This document shows, piece after piece, positions 5,922 to 12,544 of a stretch of 14,718 nt of DNA (position 1 is its first letter; the number at the start of each line of letters is the position of its first letter). The DNA lies in assembly GCA_021162505.1 (NCBI GenBank), contig JAGGYO010000286.1:1-14718 (forward strand). The letters are read 5' to 3'. Origin of the DNA: a bacterium (lineage in GTDB: Bacteria; AUK180). The translations under genes were made by a program, and so were the position numbers. Below the pieces are notes generated by a model. That model did not search any database. It was not told the origin of the DNA and saw only the letters and a program-made list of their open reading frames with translations.

Positions 5922-7477
5922 TTATTTCCTATTTTCTTCTGTGTGGTCTTGATATATATAATTGCATCGGAATTGTTCTTATCAAATTTCAATACCTTCT
6001 GCCACATCTCAATTGCTTCTTCATATTTTTTAATCCTATAAAATTCTTCACCTTTGCTCATATAATAATGAACAATGTCACTTTTGCAAGGATCATTTGC
6101 ATTGAGTTCATTTAATATCTTTTCATATACGAAAATCAATTGCTCTTTGGTCAATTTCTCGCTATCTTTCAGAAGCTCCGCTTTTTTTCTCTCAATCTTT
6201 TTATTTATCTCTGCACCTAATTTTTTATAGGTATTTTTATCCGCTTCCTTCAAATTCATAAATTTTTCCATTGCCAATTTCAAATTATCTGCCTCCAAAA
6301 GGGTTTTAATCTCAGAATATTCCTTGTTCTTAGCACCAACATTCGTTTTATTTGCAGATCCATTCTGCTTACTTACTTTTTTCTTACCAGCTTTATTATA
6401 CAATATTTTCCATTTATATTCAAACTCGGGGTATTTTTTTCGTAAAGCCCTGAATTCTTTTTGAGCAAGATCTTTTTTCTTCTTTTTTAAAAGTTCCATA
6501 ATATGCAATACCCTGTAATTGACCTCACTTTTTATCTTTAATTTAACGCGATCATCGATTATCTGTAAATATTGTTTTGCCTCTATATTATCTTTATCTA
6601 TCATGCGAGCTTTCATAAAATGTTCTTTGGCAAGTTCATAATTTTTCCTTCTATATTCTCTGAGTCCGAGTTTCATAAGATCATCAATTACAACTTTCTT
6701 ATAATTTCCGGGAAGATATATCAAGCCGATCTGGAAATTGTTATTATTCATATTTCTCAGAAATGCACCCATGAATACCAGATCTCTATATTCATATCTT
6801 ATACCAAGGGAAACACCGTCAATATTAAATGAAGAAAATAAATATTTATTATCAAAAACCTTGACCTTAACATTCCCTGCAAAGTTGAGGGTATCTGTTT
6901 CTTCGATATTGATATTTATCCTTACCTTATCCTTATCGTAAATGATTTCTAAATTACCCCCATAACTAATGGGAAAATAATTCTCTATTTGTTTATCATT
7001 CAATAAACTATTTACATATAAGGCAAAGAGCATTTCAATATACTGCCCTTGTTTTTTAAATTCTTTTGCAAAGGGATTCAAGATCATTCCAAAATTCAAA
7101 TTATGGTAAATATTATGCCCGGCAAGACGATCATAGAGCAAATTAAATGAAATTCCGAAGATTGCAAGATCCTTGAAAGAGTGATTTAAGATAAAGCTGG
7201 TATTGTAGAAGCCATTATTACAATTACTTGAACCAAAAGCTAAATTAATTTGGTCAAACGGTATTATTATTCCATAATTACTTAGGGTAAATGAATTCTT
7301 AAGAAATACAGAATATGAAATATTTTTAAAACCATTCAATGATGCAGGATTTTTTATACCTGAAAAAAAATAGTCCGAACTAACAAGATTAGTACCTTGA
7401 TAAAAAATATCGGTTGAAAATGTAATAGTAGCGAATAATAAGGCAATAGCAACCATTATGATTTTAATATTCCGCAT
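5918..7477 (-). CDS. Exported barrel-like protein with C-terminal TPR repeats
   Basis: This 519-residue protein begins with a signal peptide (1-21, MRNIKII then a hydrophobic core to TFS). Residues 25-258 are rich in alternating hydrophobic strands and include a PASLNGF turn, like the N-terminus of PorV/UPF0164-type outer-membrane barrels. From about 262 it turns helical: a TPR-like pair at 265-305 (REYRRKNYELAKEHFMKA), a Lys-rich linker with AGKKKVSKQNGSANKT, more helices, and a final good TPR at 470-505 (GEEFYRIKKYEEAIEMWQKV). A barrel anchored in the outer membrane with a periplasmic TPR scaffold is the natural reading, but no family assignment is certain. Its ATG lies 14 bases inside the end of recR, with AAAGGA about 8 bases upstream, and its TGA overlaps the phosphatase ATG. 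This ties an envelope protein to the recombination/replication cluster. Confidence 0.75.
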   Translation of the reverse strand: MRNIKIIMVAIALLFATITFSTDIFYQGTNLVSSDYFFSGIKNPASLNGFKNISYSVFLKNSFTLSNYGIIIPFDQINLAFGSSNCNNGFYNTSFILNHSFKDLAIFGISFNLLYDRLAGHNIYHNLNFGMILNPFAKEFKKQGQYIEMLFALYVNSLLNDKQIENYFPISYGGNLEIIYDKDKVRININIEETDTLNFAGNVKVKVFDNKYLFSSFNIDGVSLGIRYEYRDLVFMGAFLRNMNNNNFQIGLIYLPGNYKKVVIDDLMKLGLREYRRKNYELAKEHFMKARMIDKDNIEAKQYLQIIDDRVKLKIKSEVNYRVLHIMELLKKKKKDLAQKEFRALRKKYPEFEYKWKILYNKAGKKKVSKQNGSANKTNVGAKNKEYSEIKTLLEADNLKLAMEKFMNLKEADKNTYKKLGAEINKKIERKKAELLKDSEKLTKEQLIFVYEKILNELNANDPCKSDIVHYYMSKGEEFYRIKKYEEAIEMWQKVLKFDKNNSDAIIYIKTTQKKIGNK

Positions 7478-8057
7478 CTTTTCTATCCTTTATAGCACCG
7501 GTCAAGGTCACTTCGTCAATATTTTCTACATATTGTCCCGTGGATATACCTCTCGCAAATTCAGTTATTCTTACACCGGTATCCTTTAGCAAATTCATCA
7601 GCATCTCTTTTGTTATAACGCTTTCCGGAATAGGTGAGATGCCTATTATTACCTCAGAGATACCTTCATTTTCTATTCTCGATTTTATATTATTAATATT
7701 AAGATCCTTGAAGTTCCTCTTCTGAAACGGGGATATTATTCCTCCTAATACATGATATTTTCCTCTATAAGACCCTGATAGCTCAATCTTATAATATTCC
7801 TTTGAACTTTCCACGATCATTAAGGTGTTTTCCCTAGATTCGTCGGAACAGATATCACACGGATCATTAAAGGATATAACACCGCAAGTGGAGCAAGTAT
7901 TTTTATTTCCAATTAACTTATGTAAGGAATCATATAATTTTTTTATATCTCTGCTCTCAGAAGAAAGTAGTGAAAAAACGATCCTTTCAGCGGTCTTATT
8001 CCCAATATCCGGCAGTCCTTTGAAATAATTAAAAAGTTGTTTTACGATTTTTTGCAT
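7464..8057 (-). CDS. recR: Recombination mediator RecR
   Basis: A 197-residue RecR, which with RecF/RecO loads RecA on gapped DNA. It has the helix-hairpin-helix GLPDIGNKTAERIVFSLL (14-31), a C4 zinc site (Cys55, 58, 67, 70), the Toprim start LMIVES (79-84), the YRGKYHVLGGIISP block (97-110) and the C-terminal ARGISTGQYVENIDEVTL (168-185). The block that normally reads NPT-x-EGEAT after strand ILA is changed to SPIPESVITKEM (141-152), so the usual acidic residues and glycine there are missing. The start overlaps the ybaB stop (TAATG), the standard dnaX-ybaB-recR arrangement. Length is normal for the family. Confidence 0.95.
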   Translation of the reverse strand: MQKIVKQLFNYFKGLPDIGNKTAERIVFSLLSSESRDIKKLYDSLHKLIGNKNTCSTCGVISFNDPCDICSDESRENTLMIVESSKEYYKIELSGSYRGKYHVLGGIISPFQKRNFKDLNINNIKSRIENEGISEVIIGISPIPESVITKEMLMNLLKDTGVRITEFARGISTGQYVENIDEVTLTGAIKDRKDAEY

Positions 8058-8374
8058 TAAAATAAGTTAGGCAGGTCCATACCCATACCACCGGTAAGCC
8101 CGGAAAGTTCAGAGTTCATCTTCTCTTGAGCACTCTTTATAGCAGTATTAACAGCAACCGTTATTAGGTCGGCAAGCATTTCTCTATCGTTCTCTTTCCA
8201 AATTTCCTCATCAATATGAATTGATTTCATTTCCATACCGCAGTTCATCACCACCTTCACCAATCCTCCGGCAGCTTCACCTGTAATATCCACTTCTTTT
8301 AATTCTTCCTGCTTTTTCACAAACTCCTGCTGGAGTTTTTGCATCTGCCCTAACATCTTTTTAAAATTCGCCAT
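8057..8374 (-). CDS. ybaB: YbaB/EbfC family nucleoid-associated protein
   Basis: A 105-residue DNA-binding dimer of the YbaB/EbfC family. It has the N-terminal coiled helix (KKMLGQMQKLQQEFVKKQEE), the conserved GEAAGGLVKVVMNCG (32-46), the helix DLITVAVNTAIKSAQEKM (69-86) and a Gly/Met-rich tail (GLTGGMGMDLPNLF). Its ATG shares one base with the dnaX TAA and its TAA shares one base with the recR ATG, so all three are translated from one message. The family usually coats DNA in the nucleoid. A specific role with RecR is suggested by the conserved neighbourhood but is not proven. Confidence 0.95.
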   Translation of the reverse strand: MANFKKMLGQMQKLQQEFVKKQEELKEVDITGEAAGGLVKVVMNCGMEMKSIHIDEEIWKENDREMLADLITVAVNTAIKSAQEKMNSELSGLTGGMGMDLPNLF

Positions 8375-9972
8375 TATTCATTCTCCTTTTCATCTTTTTT
8401 GACATCTGCATTAAATGCATTAACTATTTTTCCTATTTCGGGGAAATTGTTCATTATATCTTCTTTTAAAGAACTTTGCAAATTTTTGGCTTCTTTTATC
8501 TTACATTTGCTCCATACGATGGTTAAATTCAGTTTATTATTATTAAAAAATGCTCTGATCTTTTCCAAGACAGGAGAATAGTCCTTACCTTCTCTGGTTT
8601 TAAAATCCAAATTAGTAATATTTTCAAAGTAAATTGATATTTTATCATTCATGAATTCATCAAATTTATAGCCCTCTAAAAACTCCTTAAAAAATTTATC
8701 ATTTGTATTCTCTTCATATTTTACAAAGCCGTCAAAACTATCTTTATTGATGAGCTTTTCAGGAATTGATTCTTCTGCATCGTTTTCAACCTTATTGGGA
8801 CTATGTTTAGCCCTGATCTTTGAAGCTTCGGCAAGGGATATGAGCTCATCTATACTGAATACTTCCATTATATGGATCATTTTAACAACCATGACCTCAA
8901 CATTTAAAAGTGCATGCTGCGTGAATCTTATATTGTTATATGTCTCTTCAACAATTCTCATAAAGGTCTTTATTATGTCCTTTTCCTTAAATTGTTCAAT
9001 TAACTCACAATTTTTCATATAACTGTCATAGGGGTAATAAAATATTGAGGTCAATTTATTTTTCTTTTTGGAAAAGATAAGGAGATCCCTTAAAACCTTT
9101 AAAATAGTGAGAACAAAGTCCACCAAACTCAATCCCTGATTATTTACCTCATTGATGATCTCAATGGAAGCAACCGTATCCCTTTTATAAATGCTGTCAA
9201 TCAAGCGTAATATCCAGTCAATACCAATTACACCTAAAAAATCCTGTATGATCTTCAGTGTTATTTTTCCATCAGTAAAGGAAATGATCTGATCAAGCAT
9301 GACCTCAGCGTCTCTCAGCGAACCCTCTGCCTGCATTGCAATATATGCGTATATTTCATCCTCTGCTTTGATCTTTTCTATCTTCCCAATCTCCCTCAGT
9401 TTATTCTCGATCTTGTCTAAAGGAATTCTCCTAAAATCAAACCGTTGACAACGGGAAAGGATCGTCTCAGGAACCTTATATGGCTCAGTGGTGGCAAAAA
9501 TGAAAATAACATGATCCGGTGGTTCTTCCAATGACTTCAATAAAGCATTGAACGCCTCATTGGTTAACATGTGAACTTCGTCAATGATATAGATCTTCCA
9601 TTTTTCTTTTCCACCCATTGGAGGAAATTTTAACTGTTCTATTACTTTTCTAATATCATCTATTTTTCTATGTGAAGCGCCATCCATCTCAACCACATCA
9701 ATTGCGGTACCATTACTGATAGTAACACAGCTGGAACACACATTACAGGGCTTTAATGTAGGACCATTCTCACAGTTCAGGCTTTTCGCCAATATTCTTG
9801 CCATGGATGTTTTACCAACACCTCGAGGACCTGCAAAAAGATAAGCGTGACTTATATTGCCTGCAATAATAGCATTTTTTAATGTCTTAACTACATGCTC
9901 TTGACCAACGATCTCATCAAAATCCTTAGCTCTGTACTTTCTGGCAAATACTGTGTACCTTTCTTTTTCCAT
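8374..9972 (-). CDS. dnaX: DNA polymerase III subunit gamma/tau
   Basis: 532 residues from the ATG at 9972. It is the clamp-loader ATPase that opens the sliding clamp and, as tau, joins polymerase cores. It carries YTVFARKYRAKDFDEIVGQ (6-24), Walker A GPRGVGKT (48-55), a zinc-binding Cys67/76/79/82 set, DEVHMLTNEAFNALLKSLEE (131-150), sensor 1 IFATTEPYKVPETI and the arginine-finger SRC (173-175), followed by domain III. The C-terminal region from about 385 is Lys/Asn-rich and poorly conserved. An in-frame ATG at 10017 would add 15 residues, but it lies inside the SRP RNA and has no family support, while the ATG at 9972 has GAGGAAG at proper spacing. I see no convincing slippery site for a shortened gamma form. 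It is cotranscribed with ybaB and recR. Confidence 0.96.
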   Translation of the reverse strand: MEKERYTVFARKYRAKDFDEIVGQEHVVKTLKNAIIAGNISHAYLFAGPRGVGKTSMARILAKSLNCENGPTLKPCNVCSSCVTISNGTAIDVVEMDGASHRKIDDIRKVIEQLKFPPMGGKEKWKIYIIDEVHMLTNEAFNALLKSLEEPPDHVIFIFATTEPYKVPETILSRCQRFDFRRIPLDKIENKLREIGKIEKIKAEDEIYAYIAMQAEGSLRDAEVMLDQIISFTDGKITLKIIQDFLGVIGIDWILRLIDSIYKRDTVASIEIINEVNNQGLSLVDFVLTILKVLRDLLIFSKKKNKLTSIFYYPYDSYMKNCELIEQFKEKDIIKTFMRIVEETYNNIRFTQHALLNVEVMVVKMIHIMEVFSIDELISLAEASKIRAKHSPNKVENDAEESIPEKLINKDSFDGFVKYEENTNDKFFKEFLEGYKFDEFMNDKISIYFENITNLDFKTREGKDYSPVLEKIRAFFNNNKLNLTIVWSKCKIKEAKNLQSSLKEDIMNNFPEIGKIVNAFNADVKKDEKENE

Positions 9973-9982
9973 TATCTTCCTC

Positions 9983-10255
9983 GGAAATTGTGCCACTACT
10001 TCGAATTCGGATCCCATGATTCATTTATGCTCAAATGCTCCACCAAGGCGACCTCATGGCAGAAACCCTTGACATACCGTTGCTTTCTTCCGAATCTGGC
10101 GGAGTTTATCAGGTATTTCAGCATGAGACCCTGATATCAACGCATCCTAACATAAACTAGGCAATGGAATATGAACCCTCGGCAGCGTATTCGGTCCTGC
10201 TATAGCGGGTTTCAGGCTACAAGGAACCGCTAGCTCCCCACCTAGCACAATTTCC
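9983..10255 (-). ncRNA. ffs: Signal recognition particle RNA, large Alu-domain type
   Basis: The minus strand contains the conserved 5' Alu-domain block GTGCTAGGTGGGGAGCTAGC (from 10248) and a CCCGCTATAGC segment. It also contains the apical helix 8 region near 10100, GCCAGA-TTC-GGAA-GAA-AGCAAC, with the GGAA tetraloop and the symmetric loop bound by Ffh. The two ends close a perfect 11-bp helix: GGAAATTGTGC at 10255-10245 pairs with GCACAATTTCC at 9993-9983. The implied length is 273 bases, close to the B. subtilis scRNA. The 5' end coincides with the lipoprotein stop codon and the 3' end is ten bases from the dnaX ATG, so no separate terminator fits. The SRP RNA-dnaX linkage is also known in Firmicutes. 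Confidence 0.93.
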
Positions 10256-10863
10256 TATTTATTTTTTATCTTCTGTAAAATATCCTTCTTAAATATCTCT
10301 TTTACAGATTCAATATCAATATTTTCACTATTCATTATAATAAATAAATTATTCTTCAAAGCGGAAGCGTTTCCTTTCTTTTTTATTTTATCGTAATTAT
10401 ATACAAGTTTCCAATCTTCATATTTTTCTTTATCCTGAAAAATTAGATCACTATCGGTTTTTATTCCGAATTTATAAAACACATTATGCGCCACAAGTGG
10501 CGGATATAACATATTATCCCCAATATCAAGGATCTTTATATTCAATATTTCAGAATTCTCAACACCTTCGTTCTCAATGATCATTGTAGAATAATTCACT
10601 TCATACATATTAACAGAAAAGTCTTTTTTCCTAATATTTTTCATTCCTTCTGATAGTAATTGGAATTTTTCGATTTTTGGGAATATATTTTTTAGGTCAT
10701 CCGTTGAATATTTGAATTTTTCCTCTTTTGCCTGAGTATCCTTGGTCTGCAATATTCCCTTATTGCCCCTAATTTGTTTTATTTCCTTTTTATTTGGTTC
10801 ATTACACGAAATTCCCCATAAAATCAAAGCCAATAATATAGCAGTAGTCACAAACTTTTTCAT
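10255..10863 (-). CDS. Predicted lipoprotein of unknown function
   Basis: 202 residues: MKKF, a hydrophobic segment (6-17) and ISC at 18-20, giving a probable lipidated Cys20. The -3 residue is Gly, so the lipobox is a loose match. The mature protein is Lys/Ile/Asn-rich, with a charged linker to about residue 50 (KEIKQIRGNKGILQTKD) and then a mixed alpha/beta region including LNIKILDIGDNMLYPP and YEDWKLVYNYDKIKKKG. I recognise no family. It is the first gene after a consensus-like promoter and its TAG overlaps the first base of the SRP RNA, so it may be cotranscribed with SRP RNA and dnaX. The ATG has no Shine-Dalgarno sequence. Confidence 0.8.
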   Translation of the reverse strand: MKKFVTTAILLALILWGISCNEPNKKEIKQIRGNKGILQTKDTQAKEEKFKYSTDDLKNIFPKIEKFQLLSEGMKNIRKKDFSVNMYEVNYSTMIIENEGVENSEILNIKILDIGDNMLYPPLVAHNVFYKFGIKTDSDLIFQDKEKYEDWKLVYNYDKIKKKGNASALKNNLFIIMNSENIDIESVKEIFKKDILQKIKNK

Positions 10864-10869
10864 ATCTTA

Positions 10870-10898
10870 ATTCTACCATTTTTAACACTTTATTTCAA
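10870..10898 (-). promoter_or_regulatory. Promoter TTGAAA-17-TAGAAT with TGn, predicted leaderless
   Basis: On the minus strand TTGAAA (10898-10893) and TAGAAT (10875-10870) are separated by exactly 17 bases, and the -10 is preceded by TGG. Six bases lie between the -10 and the ATG at 10863, placing the predicted transcription start on the A of the start codon. No ribosome-binding site precedes the ATG. It is the best candidate to drive the lipoprotein, the SRP RNA and perhaps the whole dnaX operon. Confidence 0.7.
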
Positions 10899-10963
10899 GA
10901 AGGTTTAATTAATATAATTTGTTCAAAGATTCAAGATGAAAATCAAAAAATAAGAAATGGGAT

Positions 10964-10991
10964 AACCACAGAGGCACAGAGCACAATGAGG
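10964..10991 (+). repeat. CACAGAG-type dispersed intergenic repeat
   Basis: AACCACAGAGGCACAGAGCA followed by CAATGAGG resembles a short repeat seen between genes in many environmental bacterial genomes. Related fragments occur on the opposite strand at 171-190 (CACAGAGCCACGGAGCACAT) and 272-283. It lies in the gap between rho and the lipoprotein gene. No coding or promoter role is visible. Confidence 0.6.
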
Positions 10992-11002
10992 TTAAAGGAA
11001 GT

Positions 11003-11030
11003 GTCATTCCGTACTTGATTCAGGATCCAT
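11003..11030 (+). repeat. GTCATTC-type dispersed repeat, degenerate copy
   Basis: GTCATTCCGTACTTGATTCA then GGATCCAT is a degenerate form of the better copy at 14198-14226 (GTCATTCCGTGCTTGATACG...GAATC). The inverted halves have decayed. It lies in the intergenic region downstream of rho. Confidence 0.6.
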
Positions 11031-11050
11031 TTCTCTTCACTCTTTTACTG

Positions 11051-11135
11051 AATACTTAGGACTTAGTACTACATATTGTTTTTCAATGTGGAGAAACTAA
11101 ATACTTAGTACTGAATACTGCATACTGTTTTTCAA
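11051..11135 (+). repeat. Pair of 36-bp AATACTTAG...TTTTTCAA direct repeats
   Basis: Bases 11051-11086 and 11100-11135 are two 36-base versions of one sequence: both start AATACTTAG, contain TTAGTACT- or ATACTG-like tetramer repetition, and end TGTTTTTCAA. They are 49 bases apart and immediately downstream of rho on the minus strand. They are built from TAGTACT/GAATACTG-like units, as in a known style of intergenic spacer. I see no terminator in them. Confidence 0.65.
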
Positions 11136-11162
11136 CTCTCAACTAATTTAAGTTCCCCATGC

Positions 11163-12524
11163 TTAACTATGATTTAGCATATTTTTTAAATAATCCTCAT
11201 TCGTTTCGGTCTTTTTCATGAACCTTAGTATCCATTGCATCTGTTCGGCGGGGTTCATGTCATTCAATATCTTTCTCATAATAACCACTTTACCGTAGAC
11301 CTCTTGAGATAATAATAATTCCTCTTTTCTTGTTCCCGATTTTTGTAAATTGAACGCCGGAAAGATCCTAAGATCCGATATACCGCGATCAAGGTTTATT
11401 TCCATATTTCCCGTACCTTTGAATTCTTCAAAAATCACTTCGTCCATTCTTGAACCCGTGTCTATCAGAGCAGTGGCAATGATAGTTAAACTACCGCCAT
11501 CCTCAGTATTTCTCGCAGCTCCAAAGAACACCTTTGGCTCTCTAATTGCATTTGCTTCAAGACCTCCGGAAAGAACTCTGCCTGATGAAGGCATAATCAC
11601 ATTATTGGCTCGGGCAAAACGCGTAATACTATCCATTAGAATAACAACATCCTCACCTAATTCAACCATTCTCTTTGCATACTGTAAGGTCATCTTTGCT
11701 GCTTGTATTTGTTGTGCCGGTTTTTCATCGAATGTGGAGCTAATAACAGTTGCTTTAACAGAGCGTTCCATATCCGTAACTTCTTCGGGTCTTTCGTCAA
11801 TAAGCAGTACCAAAAGTTTTACCTCCGGATGATTTGTGGAAATAGCATTTGCGATCTGTTTCAGGATCGTGGTCTTTCCGGTTCTTGGCGGTGCAACGAT
11901 AAGCCCTCTCTGCCCTTTTCCTATTGGTACGAACAAGTCCATGATCCTGGTTGAATACACATTTGAATTATATTCAAGATTGATCTTTTCAGTGGGATAA
12001 AGGGGGGTTAGGTTTTCAAAAAGTGGACGCTCTTTAATAATATTAGGCTGCTTTCCGTTCACTGTCAATATTACCATCATAGCCCAATATTTTTCACCTT
12101 CATTCTTTGGCGGTTTAATGATACCAAATACCGCGTCCCCTTCTCTCAAGAGATACTTCTTAATATTGGAGGGCGATATATATATATCATCATTTGTCTG
12201 TCTGAAGTTTTCCTTTATATTTCTTAAAAATCCAAAAGAACTACTTTGTATTTGAAGGATTCCACCACCCAAATAGAATTTAGCACCTTTTTGAGCCAAA
12301 CGGGCGGCAATTATCTTCTGAATAAGTTCGTGTTTTTTATATGCGACATATCCGTCAATTTTCAATTGTTTTGCAGCTAATTGTAACTCTTTTACTGTTT
12401 TTTCCTGTAAAGCATTTTGATTCAATAATTCATCTTGCTGTAACTCTTTATATACAACTTTTTCATAAGCTTCCGGATTATTTATTATTTCTTCCGGCTC
12501 TACATTTTTCTTTTTTCTTCCCAT
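11163..12524 (-). CDS. rho: Transcription termination factor Rho
   Basis: 453 residues. It forms a hexameric RNA-dependent ATPase that ends transcription of untranslated RNA. Domains in order: a charged N-terminus (1-40), the Rho N-terminal helix bundle (41-75), the cold-shock-like RNA-binding domain with SFGFLRN (96-102) and FRQTNDDIYISPSNIKKYLL (107-126), then the RecA-like ATPase. ATPase motifs are Walker A APPRTGKTT (211-219), DERPEEVTDM (243-252), Walker B VILMDSITRFARA (294-306), the Q-loop SSGRVLSGG (313-321), the R-loop GTGNMEINLDR (370-380) and SGTRKEELL (396-404). The ATG at 12524 has GGAGGAAA eight bases upstream, inside the 20-base gap after the diguanylate cyclase gene, so the two are probably one transcript. 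The family-typical length and intact motifs suggest a fully active protein. Confidence 0.98.
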   Translation of the reverse strand: MGRKKKNVEPEEIINNPEAYEKVVYKELQQDELLNQNALQEKTVKELQLAAKQLKIDGYVAYKKHELIQKIIAARLAQKGAKFYLGGGILQIQSSSFGFLRNIKENFRQTNDDIYISPSNIKKYLLREGDAVFGIIKPPKNEGEKYWAMMVILTVNGKQPNIIKERPLFENLTPLYPTEKINLEYNSNVYSTRIMDLFVPIGKGQRGLIVAPPRTGKTTILKQIANAISTNHPEVKLLVLLIDERPEEVTDMERSVKATVISSTFDEKPAQQIQAAKMTLQYAKRMVELGEDVVILMDSITRFARANNVIMPSSGRVLSGGLEANAIREPKVFFGAARNTEDGGSLTIIATALIDTGSRMDEVIFEEFKGTGNMEINLDRGISDLRIFPAFNLQKSGTRKEELLLSQEVYGKVVIMRKILNDMNPAEQMQWILRFMKKTETNEDYLKNMLNHS

Positions 12525-12544
12525 AATTTATTTCCTCCATTATG

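Noticed and set aside
8374..9972. Programmed frameshift in dnaX giving a gamma form
   Set aside because: I found no A-AAA-AAG in the needed phase between domains III and IV with a downstream stem. The A-rich run near the stop (8391-8400) is in the wrong phase and too late to matter.
9973..10017. Longer dnaX start at 10017
   Set aside because: It lies within the SRP RNA closing region. The extra 15 residues have no family support, and the ATG at 9972 has its own GAGGAAG.
11350..11832. Plus-strand 160-codon ORF opposite rho
   Set aside because: It is a shadow of the rho ATPase domain, with no independent coding evidence.
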